Assembly (NCBI GenBank): GCA_017477465.1 | Contig: JAFUVU010000044.1 | Location: 1 to 49,096, forward strand | Reading direction: 5' to 3' | DNA: 49,096 bases | Source of the DNA: Bacteroidales bacterium | GTDB lineage: Bacteria; Bacteroidota; Bacteroidia; Bacteroidales; UBA932 | Part shown: positions 1 to 6,534 of the stretch, piece by piece | Numbering within the stretch: position 1 is the first letter of the stretch | Layout of the letters: each line of letters opens with the position of its first letter | Notes under the pieces: model-generated | Seen by the model: only the letters and a program-made list of their open reading frames with translations | Told to the model about the DNA's origin: nothing | Database searches by the model: none | Made by a program: the position numbers and the translations under genes

Positions 1-291
1 ATGGCGCATATACTCCCTTAAAATAGAGGTGGACCAAATCCTAAATTTGGTGGCTTGAACGGAATTAATCTTGTATCCGACTGAGATGATAGCATCTAGG
101 TTGTAGTACAGAACTTTGTCCTCAGAAAGGCCTCTGGCGCCCATCAGCACATCGTCCGCAGCAATAATCCGAACTATAGTCAGCGGATTTCCATCTTTGT
201 GAGGCGGAATAATCTCCTTCAGCTGTGCGATGGTGTAGACCTTGCCTCCGCTTTCAATGGTGGCATCGGCTTTGCATATTTTTTCGCTCAT
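1..291 (-). CDS. RhuM-family protein, N-terminal part (cut by window edge)
   Basis: The first 97 codons read without a stop from an ATG at 291 to the window edge. The segment around residues 62-95 (YYNLDAIISVGYKINS, then FRIWSTSILREYM) matches the core of the RhuM virulence/accessory family (COG3943 type), usually about 330 residues, sometimes fused to a Fic domain. The molecular function of RhuM proteins is not established. The gene is divergent from the DUF4143 ATPase, with 50 bases between the starts. Family call is fairly secure from the motif; whether a Fic or other C-terminal domain follows cannot be seen. Confidence 0.75.
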   Translation of the reverse strand, partial: MSEKICKADATIESGGKVYTIAQLKEIIPPHKDGNPLTIVRIIAADDVLMGARGLSEDKVLYYNLDAIISVGYKINSVQATKFRIWSTSILREYMRH

Positions 292-316
292 TTTATGTTA
301 TTCTAAAATTAAAGTT

Positions 317-324
317 TATATTTG
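317..324 (+). promoter_or_regulatory. Bacteroidota -7 box (TATATTTG) for the DUF4143 gene
   Basis: TATATTTG fits the TAnnTTTG consensus and lies 17 bases before the ATG at 342. The -33 position holds only a T-rich run (TTTT at 291-294), so the call rests on the -7 box and its placement. Confidence 0.5.
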
Positions 325-341
325 CATAAAAATATAGAGCC

Positions 342-1490
342 ATGATAGAACGAACCCTCCGAGAAAAATTGCTGTATCTCTCTACCAAATTCCCATTCGT
401 GCTCCTTACCGGGCCGAGACAGTCCGGCAAGTCTACTCTCGTGCGCCATACCTTTCCGGATTATTCTTACGTTTCACTGGAAGAGTCTGACAACCGCAGC
501 TATGCAGAGGAAGACCCGCGTGGCTTTATTTCAGAGTACCCGGAAAAAACCATCATTGATGAAGTACAGCGGGTTCCGAAGCTGCTGTCTTATCTCCAGA
601 CTCACTCGGATTTGGCAGGCAAGAATGGGATGTATATCCTGACGGGCTCACAAAACTTTCAGCTTCTCTCCTCCGTTGACCAGTCGCTTGCAGGAAGGGT
701 GGCAATCCTGACACTTCTGCCTTTTTCCCATATCGAGATGCGTGATGGCGGCATTCTCCCTCAGAGTATTGATGAGGAAATTTTTAATGGGAGTTACCCA
801 AGACTGTACGATAACGGTCTGGCGGCCGGAGACTTCTATCCAAGTTATATTGACACCTATGTAGAGCGGGATGTCCGTTCAGTGAAGGATATTGGAAACC
901 TTTCCACTTTTGTCAAGCTCCTCAAGTTGTGTGCAGGTAGAATAGGCCAACTCCTTAATATGTCCTCGCTTGCAACAGAGTGCGGGGTAACGATTCCCAC
1001 CATAAACTCTTGGCTTTCCGTCTTGCAGTCCAGCTATATCGTCTACCTGCTGCAACCAGATTACCGGAACTTCTCCAAGCGACTTGTCAAGACTCCCAAG
1101 TTGTATTTCTACGATACGGGATTGGCGTGTTCGCTCCTCGAAATCAAGCAGGCATCGCAAGTGTCCAATCACTACCTCCGTGGAGGACTTTTCGAGAATA
1201 TGGTCATCAATGAGTTCTTGAAGCGAGGGTTCAATGAAGGAGACCGTCCGTCATTCACATTTTGGCGAGACTCGAATGGCAACGAAGTTGACCTACTGAT
1301 GAACAAAGGCGACCACATCGATGCTGTTGAAATCAAGTCGGGACAGACTTATAGCTCTGAGTTCTTTAAAAACCTAAAGTACTGGGGCAATCTCTCCGGG
1401 GAGGACAAAGACCATCGTCAAGTTGTCTATGGCGGAAGCCAGCACAGGAGTACTTCTGAGGGTGAGCTTATTCCTTGGAGTATGCTGTAG
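342..1490 (+). CDS. ATP-binding protein, AAA_14 plus DUF4143
   Basis: 382 residues. An N-terminal P-loop ATPase domain carries Walker A GPRQSGKST (24-32) and Walker B TIIDE (70-74). The C-terminal DUF4143 part ends in a restriction-nuclease-like signature: E285, D317 in NEVDLL, and E330-x-K332 in VEIKSG. This layout is standard for the AAA_14/DUF4143 family, which is common, often scattered as accessory genes in Bacteroidota, and without a proven cellular role. The gene has its own promoter and no co-directional partner close by. The PD-(D/E)XK-like reading of the C-terminus is inference from residue spacing. Confidence 0.9.
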   Translation: MIERTLREKLLYLSTKFPFVLLTGPRQSGKSTLVRHTFPDYSYVSLEESDNRSYAEEDPRGFISEYPEKTIIDEVQRVPKLLSYLQTHSDLAGKNGMYILTGSQNFQLLSSVDQSLAGRVAILTLLPFSHIEMRDGGILPQSIDEEIFNGSYPRLYDNGLAAGDFYPSYIDTYVERDVRSVKDIGNLSTFVKLLKLCAGRIGQLLNMSSLATECGVTIPTINSWLSVLQSSYIVYLLQPDYRNFSKRLVKTPKLYFYDTGLACSLLEIKQASQVSNHYLRGGLFENMVINEFLKRGFNEGDRPSFTFWRDSNGNEVDLLMNKGDHIDAVEIKSGQTYSSEFFKNLKYWGNLSGEDKDHRQVVYGGSQHRSTSEGELIPWSML

Positions 1491-1799
1491 CGCTTGTTCA
1501 TTGTTCATCTACCGTCTCAAAATCAGCGAAGTCATCCTTTTTCTGGATCCCGGCAGTACGCCAGCAGCAGCTCAAGGTTGACAATCCAAACCCCCGAAGG
1601 AAATTCGACCCCCTCCCCGGTTGTCTTAGTCTTAAAGAAAAAACACTATATTTGTATGTCTATGGTACAATTCTGTCATACCATCGTCATTCGTTACCCC
1701 TCCACTGGGGGGGGGCAATAAGCCGCTAATACTCAATATTTTAATATTTAATCCATGCGCATTATCCACAAGGATAGGGCGCAATAACCGCTTTGACCT
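1491..1799. other. Gene-free stretch with a promoter-like box and a G9 run
   Basis: No convincing gene is seen. The stretch holds a -7-like box at 1647-1654, a run of nine G at 1707-1715 preceded by CCCC at 1697-1700 (a possible short hairpin), and an A/T-rich part before the lipoprotein start at 1800. Short reading frames here overlap each other in several frames and have no recognisable content. Confidence 0.6.
1647..1654 (+). promoter_or_regulatory. -7-like box TATATTTG upstream of the FISUMP lipoprotein
   Basis: It matches TAnnTTTG and would give a leader of about 140 bases containing the G9 run. The -33 region is poor (TTG at 1621-1623), so this is tentative. Confidence 0.4.
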
Positions 1800-2816
1800 A
1801 TGAAAAAGATTATTGCTCTTGCAGCGCTGCTTGCGTTGTTCGCTGGCTGCAAAAAAGATGGTGGAAAATCCGCCACTGTTGAACTCAAAGGCATTCAACT
1901 GGAAAAAGAGATTTCCGTTTTCCGTGGCGAGACCGCCACTCTGAAAGCAACGCTGGTGCCTTCGGATGCTACCGCAGACATTACTTGGGAATCCTCAGAT
2001 GCAAAAATTGTTACTGTTTCGGATGGAAAACTTACAGGCGTAGCAGTTGGAAAAGCGACCGTTACGGCCAAGTCTGGCAGCATCAAGGCCGATTGCGCAG
2101 TCACCATTCTTCCGCCCAAGGGCGCTGTCGATCTGGGCATGGAGCTGACCAGAGCGGACGGTACAACATACAAGCTTTATTGGGCCGAGTGCAACCTTGG
2201 TGCAGAGAAGCCGGAGGATTATGGTGATTATTATGCTTGGGGTGAAGTTGACCCCTATTACAGCAGTCAGGATCCGCTGACATGGAAGGATGGAAAGAGT
2301 GCCGGATATGATTGGGCGTCATATAAATGGTGTAACGGCGCTTCAAATAAGCTGACAAAATATTGCCTTGCCTCCAATACGGATTATTGGGATGGCGAAG
2401 GAACACCTGATGGCAAGACGGTACTTGACCCTGAAGATGATGCAGCCCATGTGCAGCTTGGCGGCAAATGGAGAATGCCTACTCGGAAAGAAATGGAGGC
2501 GCTTTGTGCGCTAAAGAACAATGAGGATTACACATGGGAGCATTTTGGCGAGGTCAGTGGCATCCGCATTACCTGCAAATCTACGGGTGTTGTACTGCTA
2601 CTTCCCGCCGCAGGCTACTGCGATAATACGTCAATCTCGTTAGTCAAATCCGCCGGTCTATACTGGTCTGCCACCGGCTATACGGGTGGCTACTTCTTTA
2701 ACGTTCAGGACAATGCCAGTTCTCTGTCCTTTATGAAGGATGCCACATTGAATCCTTACGGCACGGGCTATAATCCCCGGAATCGCGGTTTCTCCATCCG
2801 CCCCGTCACAGAATAG
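1800..2816 (+). CDS. Lipoprotein with Ig-like (BIG2) and FISUMP domains
   Basis: 338 residues. A lipoprotein signal peptide ends in the lipobox LFAGC (Cys17), followed by Lys/Asp/Gly residues. Residues of about 26-106 form a bacterial Ig-like group 2 domain (typical pieces: ETATLKATLVPSDAT, ITWESSD, VGKATVTAKSG). Residues of about 109-338 match the Fibrobacter succinogenes major paralogous (FISUMP) domain: aspartate/tryptophan-rich, WRMPTRKEMEALC, YWSAT, and the ending FSIRPVTE. Such proteins are exported to the envelope or cell surface; the ligand is unknown. A hairpin terminator follows directly, so it is probably monocistronic. The function beyond a surface or adhesive role is not inferable. 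Confidence 0.88.
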   Translation: MKKIIALAALLALFAGCKKDGGKSATVELKGIQLEKEISVFRGETATLKATLVPSDATADITWESSDAKIVTVSDGKLTGVAVGKATVTAKSGSIKADCAVTILPPKGAVDLGMELTRADGTTYKLYWAECNLGAEKPEDYGDYYAWGEVDPYYSSQDPLTWKDGKSAGYDWASYKWCNGASNKLTKYCLASNTDYWDGEGTPDGKTVLDPEDDAAHVQLGGKWRMPTRKEMEALCALKNNEDYTWEHFGEVSGIRITCKSTGVVLLLPAAGYCDNTSISLVKSAGLYWSATGYTGGYFFNVQDNASSLSFMKDATLNPYGTGYNPRNRGFSIRPVTE

Positions 2817-2842
2817 TGCTTACACTACATCTGGTTAAAGAT

Positions 2843-2873
2843 AACCGGGAGTGCAATCGCTGCGCTCCCGGTT
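2843..2873 (+). terminator. Inverted repeat after the FISUMP lipoprotein gene
   Basis: The arms AACCGGGAG (2843-2851) and CTCCCGGTT (2865-2873) pair perfectly over 9 bases, starting 26 bases after the stop codon. The following GTGTTTC is only mildly T-rich, so termination strength is uncertain. Confidence 0.6.
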
Positions 2874-3015
2874 GTGTTTCCCGGAAGAATAAGCAAAGTA
2901 AAACCTGCGGGCCTAAGAAGCGGCCCGCTGCCAACCGAAGCTACGGAATCCCACCGCCTCCTGCCGTTACAGGTCCACCAGCATGGCAGGGATAAAAGCA
3001 TTTCAAGCCCTTTGT

Positions 3016-3234
3016 GACGGAACCGGCGCAAAGCATCACTTCCGTTCCTGCATTTTTGCTCATTTTTGACGGAACCGGCGCAAAGCATCACTTCTATTCC
3101 CGCATTTTTGCCCTTTTTTGACGGAAACGGCGTTAAGCTTTACCTCTGTTCCTGCAGTTTTGCCCTTTTTTGACGGAAACGGCGTTAAGTTTCACCTCTG
3201 TTCCTGCAGTTTTGCCCTTTTTTGCCGGAAACGG
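3016..3234. repeat. 52-base tandem repeat, four copies plus a partial fifth
   Basis: Copies start at 3016, 3068, 3120 and 3172, each with GACGGAA, and a partial one starts at 3224 (GCCGGAAACGG). Copies 1-2 share CCGGCGCAAAGCATCACTT. Copies 3-4 share ACGGCGTTAAG and CCTCTGTTCCTGCAGTTTT, so the array has two sub-types. All share a T-rich tail ending in TTTTTTG or similar. The array lies between two related 29-base flanks. No spacers are present, so this is not CRISPR. Confidence 0.9.
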
Positions 3235-3279
3235 TCCATCAGCATGGCAGGGTACGAGCGGCAAATTTATTTGGAAAAA

Positions 3280-3311
3280 TTTGGTTTATATTATAAACTT
3301 GTTTATATTTG
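3280..3311 (+). promoter_or_regulatory. Bacteroidota promoter for the membrane protein/regulator pair
   Basis: TTTG at 3280-3283 (-33), 20 bases of spacer, then TATATTTG at 3304-3311 (-7). This fits the Bacteroidota primary sigma consensus closely and leaves a leader of about 60 bases before the ATG at 3377. Confidence 0.7.
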
Positions 3312-3376
3312 CACCGTGGCTTAGGAAGACTGCGCAGCTTCGCTTGGCCGCATAAACAAGTTAAACAGTTGATACA

Positions 3377-3952
3377 ATGGAACAAAACAAAGAAATGACG
3401 GCTCAGCAGAGCCTGCAGCTCATCTCCGACTCCTTCAATAAAAGCAGGAAGGACATACTCCGCAATAGCGCCAATTACTTCGTGCTCTGGGGCATACTGC
3501 TCACGGCAATCTCCCTCGCAATCTATTTGTTATGGCATCTCACAGACAAACCTCAGTGGAACTTCCTATGGTTCGCCATGCCGGTCATCGGCTACCCCCT
3601 TGCAGCCCTGGTAGGCAAGAGTAATGCCCCGATACCTCAGAACGAGGTAAGCAAGATGCTCGGCGGCGTGTGGACGGTGTTCGGAACATTCGCCCTTGCG
3701 CTCAGCGCCATAGCGGTTTTCGTAGTCCCGATGCACATAACGCTGATTATCGTCATCATCCTTGGCCTGGCCGAATGCATTTCAGGTGTCCTGCTCAGGA
3801 ACTGGCCCATTATCATCGCCGGTTTCCTCCTGGGCGTAGGCGGTGCCATCTTTGCGTTGCTGGTCAAGAGCGATGCGCAGCTTCTCATCTTCACGCTGGG
3901 CGGCATCCTTCTCCTTGCAACCGGGTTTATCGTGAAACTCCAGTACAAGTAG
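3377..3952 (+). CDS. Multi-pass inner membrane protein of unknown function
   Basis: 191 residues. A polar N-terminus (1-30, NKEMTAQQSLQLISDSFNKS) precedes about six hydrophobic segments near 31-51, 60-80, 97-117, 119-139, 143-162 and 168-186. No catalytic motif is recognised. The next gene, a small winged-helix regulator, starts 3 bases after the stop codon, and a good promoter lies upstream, so the two form a dedicated operon. In other Bacteroidota, small HTH_34 regulators are often paired with a membrane protein of this size. I infer a regulated membrane function, possibly sensing; it is not identified. Confidence 0.75.
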   Translation: MEQNKEMTAQQSLQLISDSFNKSRKDILRNSANYFVLWGILLTAISLAIYLLWHLTDKPQWNFLWFAMPVIGYPLAALVGKSNAPIPQNEVSKMLGGVWTVFGTFALALSAIAVFVVPMHITLIIVIILGLAECISGVLLRNWPIIIAGFLLGVGGAIFALLVKSDAQLLIFTLGGILLLATGFIVKLQYK

Positions 3953-3955
3953 CCT

Positions 3956-4246
3956 ATGTTCCCCAAGTTAGACCCAATCCTTCATTCTGAGCTCCGGCTG
4001 GCGGTGATGTCAATCCTGGCCGGGGCCGATGAAGCCGATTTCACCTATCTGAAGAAACAGACGGGCGCCACTTCCGGGAACCTTAGCGTACAGATAGACA
4101 AACTCGCAAGCGCCGGCTACATAGAGGTAGAGAAAGGCTTCAAAGGTAAGATGCCCCGCACTGCCTGCAGGATTACACCGGCCGGTCAGGAAGCCTTCAA
4201 GAGTTATGTCGAAGCACTGAAAGAATACCTTTCGGCCGGAAAATAA
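3956..4246 (+). CDS. Winged-helix transcriptional regulator (HTH_34 type)
   Basis: 96 residues, nearly all one winged-helix domain: LDPILHSELRLAVMSIL, then the recognition region SGNLSVQIDKLASAGYIEVEK, then a wing and the closing ITPAGQEAFKSYVEAL. This is the pattern of the PF13601-type MarR-like single-domain regulators. It starts 3 bases after the membrane protein and ends 50 bases before the convergent transporter-like gene. It probably regulates its own operon; the effector is unknown. Confidence 0.88.
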   Translation: MFPKLDPILHSELRLAVMSILAGADEADFTYLKKQTGATSGNLSVQIDKLASAGYIEVEKGFKGKMPRTACRITPAGQEAFKSYVEALKEYLSAGK

Positions 4247-4296
4247 TCGATTCCCGCCCTCGGGGTGTGACTAGTGCAAAGGCGGACGCCGTGAAG

Positions 4297-4875
4297 TCAG
4301 ATAATATCGGCCACAACTATCCTGCGGATGTTGCAGCCCGCATAGTTGCCGAGGACTATTATGGGATAATACCATAGGATGTCCGGCGACCATGTCCATG
4401 CGCCGACAAGATAGACGACATCGGCAATTGAGTGATAGAAACCTGAAACGATGAAAAGCGGCACGCCAAAAAGTATCGGTACAAGGCTGCCGCTTTTTCG
4501 GTACAGCCATACTGATATGTCGATTATAAGGCCGCATCCCACTGCCCTCAGGAAAGAACGCCACGGGCCTTGTGCAAGCCGGCCGGCCACCACTTCCTGC
4601 GCCCTTTCCATCGGTACTCCGCCAAGGGAAACTACAAGAAGGCCGATAAGCACGCATCCAAGCACATTGAAAAGCCAAATCTTGGCAAGTGCGCCGATGT
4701 CTGTCATCACGCCGGCTTTGCCGGTGTAAAGCAGAGTGCCGGAAAGCACGACGCCAACAAGGCCGAAAGCGAAAATGACGGCGCCGGGAATACCTCCCAG
4801 CGCAAGAAAGCCATAAGCGCCAAGGCCGATTAAAAGTCCGGCAAAAAGAGAAAGGCGGTTATTGGTATCAAACAT
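4297..4875 (-). CDS. Formate/nitrite transporter-family membrane protein, short form
   Basis: 192 residues with about six membrane segments. Features resembling the FNT (FocA/NirC) family are the glycine-rich first helix, GCGLIIDISVW in the middle, GFYHSIADVVY, and LGNYAGCNIRR near the end. Canonical FNT channels have 250-280 residues, so this one is short, and the central His of FocA/NirC is not confidently placed. The likely role is passage of small monovalent anions across the inner membrane. It has its own promoter (4892-4923) and converges on the winged-helix gene. An unrelated six-helix membrane protein is the alternative. Confidence 0.65.
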   Translation of the reverse strand: MFDTNNRLSLFAGLLIGLGAYGFLALGGIPGAVIFAFGLVGVVLSGTLLYTGKAGVMTDIGALAKIWLFNVLGCVLIGLLVVSLGGVPMERAQEVVAGRLAQGPWRSFLRAVGCGLIIDISVWLYRKSGSLVPILFGVPLFIVSGFYHSIADVVYLVGAWTWSPDILWYYPIIVLGNYAGCNIRRIVVADII

Positions 4876-4891
4876 GTCGGAAGATGTTTCC

Positions 4892-4923
4892 CAAATATAG
4901 CCTATACCCGTGAGAAAACCAAA
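4892..4923 (-). promoter_or_regulatory. Promoter for the FNT-like gene
   Basis: Read on the minus strand, TTTG (4920-4923), 20 bases, then TATATTTG (4892-4899). Both elements match the Bacteroidota consensus, and the start codon is 16 bases further on. Confidence 0.68.
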
Positions 4924-4941
4924 TTGGGTACTACGCAGGCA

Positions 4942-5472
4942 TTAATGATTAAGCCGACTATACCACTTTACACTGCGCAGGATGCTTCCAAGATCCGATT
5001 TTGAAACATACGTTGCCCTTATATAGCCTTCGCGCTCCAGAGAGAACATTAGTTTCTTGGAGAAGAGAAACTTCTTGGTAGTTACGCTGACCGTCTCTCT
5101 TTCATCGTTTGGAAGAATGGGGGCAAAACATCCTTCCATCTGGATTTTTGTATCCGGCTCGCTTTGGAACTGAGCCTTTAATTCCTCAAGGGTTTCTATT
5201 GACTCTTCAAGCGTAGAGCCAATTGGAATGAACAGTTTATAGACCGGATCGAACAGAACTTGGAACACTTCATCGCCGGCGCCGAGTTCGCCGACACATA
5301 GATAATAGCATCTCTGCTCTCCTGAAAGCATGGAGAACACCGACAGTGAGATATCTCCGTCACCGGTTTCTACATCGGCGATTTCTTCAATGGGCGCTTT
5401 TTGAAGATTCTGGCCTGAGAGCCCGATTGCACCAAAAACAAGAATCGTCAGGGCAAGGAGAAACTTTTTCAT
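4942..5472 (-). CDS. Secreted protein of unknown function
   Basis: 176 residues. A signal peptide is clear (MKKFLLALTILVFGAIGLSGQ, cleavage probably near SGQ at 19-21). The mature part is mixed polar, with ERETVSVTTKKF and a C-terminal SLEREGYIRATYVSKSDL. I do not recognise a family. The start follows the lspA stop codon by 4 bases, so it is the last gene of the ileS operon. No Cys follows the signal peptide, so it is not a lipoprotein and not an obvious LspA substrate. Confidence 0.7.
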   Translation of the reverse strand: MKKFLLALTILVFGAIGLSGQNLQKAPIEEIADVETGDGDISLSVFSMLSGEQRCYYLCVGELGAGDEVFQVLFDPVYKLFIPIGSTLEESIETLEELKAQFQSEPDTKIQMEGCFAPILPNDERETVSVTTKKFLFSKKLMFSLEREGYIRATYVSKSDLGSILRSVKWYSRLNH

Positions 5473-5476
5473 GATT

Positions 5477-6073
5477 TTATTCTTTGGCGAAGAATTTCCA
5501 GTGGAAGAGAATCAGATAGATTGCGCCGACGGTTACGCAGCTGTCGGCAAAATTGAATACAGGTTCGAAGAAAATGTGGCCGCCGAGACCCGGGACCCAA
5601 TCGGGCCAAGTCCAAAGCGGGAAATAAAACATATCCACAACTTTTCCTTGCATGAAAGGGGCATAAGAGCCCAGCGTTGCAACAGCATCGGTGGTTGACT
5701 CACTGAAAATCAAGCCATAGCACAGGCAATCCACAATATTGCCCAATGCACCGGCTGTAATCAGGGTTAGGCCGACGAGAATGCCTGTCGGAACAGGATT
5801 CTCCTTCCTTTTCAGCAGCTTGGAAATCCACCAGCACAGCACAGCGAAAAGCACGATGCGGAAGACGGTGAGAAGATACTTCCCTACCACCCCGCCGAAG
5901 GCCATACCGAAGGCCATACCTTTGTTCTCCACAAAAAGCAGCTGGAACCAGTTTCCAAGAACGGGGATGCTTTCACCAAGAGTCATGTTTGTCTTGACCA
6001 GGACTTTGATGACCTGGTCGATAACCACAAGCAAAACTCCCAGAATGATTAAATTGCGGCCTTTGTTTTTCAT
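5477..6073 (-). CDS. lspA: Lipoprotein signal peptidase (signal peptidase II)
   Basis: 198 residues from the ATG at 6073. It cleaves signal peptides of prolipoproteins in the inner membrane. Visible features are LVVIDQVIKVLV in the first helix, the first catalytic region GNIVDCLCYG, the second catalytic region FNFADSCVTVG, and four membrane helices. The linker VDMFYFPLW and the insertion before FFEPVFNFAD fit the longer Bacteroidota LspA. An ATG at 6109 would add MLRHSERSRRIS, but those residues come from a repeat element (6076-6102), so the later start is chosen. It lies between the dksA-like gene and a secreted protein gene in the ileS operon. Confidence 0.95.
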   Translation of the reverse strand: MKNKGRNLIILGVLLVVIDQVIKVLVKTNMTLGESIPVLGNWFQLLFVENKGMAFGMAFGGVVGKYLLTVFRIVLFAVLCWWISKLLKRKENPVPTGILVGLTLITAGALGNIVDCLCYGLIFSESTTDAVATLGSYAPFMQGKVVDMFYFPLWTWPDWVPGLGGHIFFEPVFNFADSCVTVGAIYLILFHWKFFAKE

Positions 6074-6075
6074 TG

Positions 6076-6102
6076 AGATTCTTCGACTTCGCTCAGAATG
6101 AC
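6076..6102. repeat. Short palindromic element directly upstream of lspA
   Basis: On the plus strand it begins AGATTCTTCG and ends CTCAGAATGAC, with ATTCT/AGAAT able to pair. It sits 2 bases upstream of the lspA ATG and has the same AGAT...ATGAC ends as the elements in ribF, ileS and the lon-ung and rluD-OMP gaps. Confidence 0.75.
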
Positions 6103-6128
6103 GGAGCACTTGGCTCTGGAGGGCGGGT

Positions 6129-6530
6129 CTATTTCCGTCCCGTTTTTTCCAGGATTGCTTTGCCTTCTACTGTTGTTGTGGCGTGCGGAACAAGGCGCAG
6201 GCGCTCTTTGGGGATAAGTTTGCCTGTTACGCGGCAGATGCCGTACGTTTTGTTTTCGATGCGCACAAGGGCTGCTTCCAAGTTTTGGATAAACTTGTAC
6301 TGACGCTGTGCAAGTGCACCGGCTTCCTCTTTGGAGAGTTGGAAGGCGCCGTCATCCTCGACAGTTTTGAAAGTAGGAGCCGTGTCCAGGATATCGTTGC
6401 CTCCTGCATGAGTAACCACTTCGCGGAGAGTCGTGTACTCTGCGCGGGCTTTGTCAAGCATCTCGTTGATAATGACGCGGAATTCTTCGAGTTCTTCGTC
6501 AGAATAGCGGGTTTTTGTTGTCTCTTCCAT
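6129..6530 (-). CDS. TraR/DksA-family regulator without zinc-finger cysteines
   Basis: 133 residues. An N-terminal coiled coil (about 8-95) is followed by TYGICRVTGKLIPKERLRLVPHAT, the C4-finger region of DksA/TraR. Only one of the usual four cysteines remains (in GICR); the others are Thr or other residues. This loss is normal for the Bacteroidota version of the family. It probably binds the RNA polymerase secondary channel and modulates transcription, but activity in this branch is inferred. It starts 4 bases after the ileS stop and precedes lspA. Confidence 0.9.
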   Translation of the reverse strand: MEETTKTRYSDEELEEFRVIINEMLDKARAEYTTLREVVTHAGGNDILDTAPTFKTVEDDGAFQLSKEEAGALAQRQYKFIQNLEAALVRIENKTYGICRVTGKLIPKERLRLVPHATTTVEGKAILEKTGRK

Positions 6531-6534
6531 ATTG

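Larger units (their letters stand above)
2817..3376. other. 560-base gene-free region with terminator, tandem repeat and promoter
   Basis: From left to right it contains a strong inverted repeat after the lipoprotein gene (2843-2873), a second perfect 7-base inverted repeat (2907-2913 with 2922-2928), four 52-base tandem repeats (3016-3223) between two related 29-base flanks (2963-2991 and 3224-3252), and the promoter of the next gene (3280-3311). Reading frames within the repeats shift register every copy because 52 is not a multiple of three, so they are not taken as genes. Confidence 0.75.

Noticed and set aside
2825-3091. Minus-strand 88-codon frame after the FISUMP gene
   Set aside because: It runs through the terminator, an inverted repeat and the repeat array, with no recognisable content.
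3016-3252. CRISPR array
   Set aside because: Units are directly joined at 52 bases with no variable spacers, and there are no cas genes in the window.
3118-3355. Short plus-strand frames with a repeated MTETALSFTSVPAV segment
   Set aside because: They are produced by the 52-base tandem repeat and change frame with each copy; no start signal or family.
6129-6530. Loss of zinc cysteines in the DksA-like protein as a new observation
   Set aside because: This is the usual state of the family in Bacteroidota.
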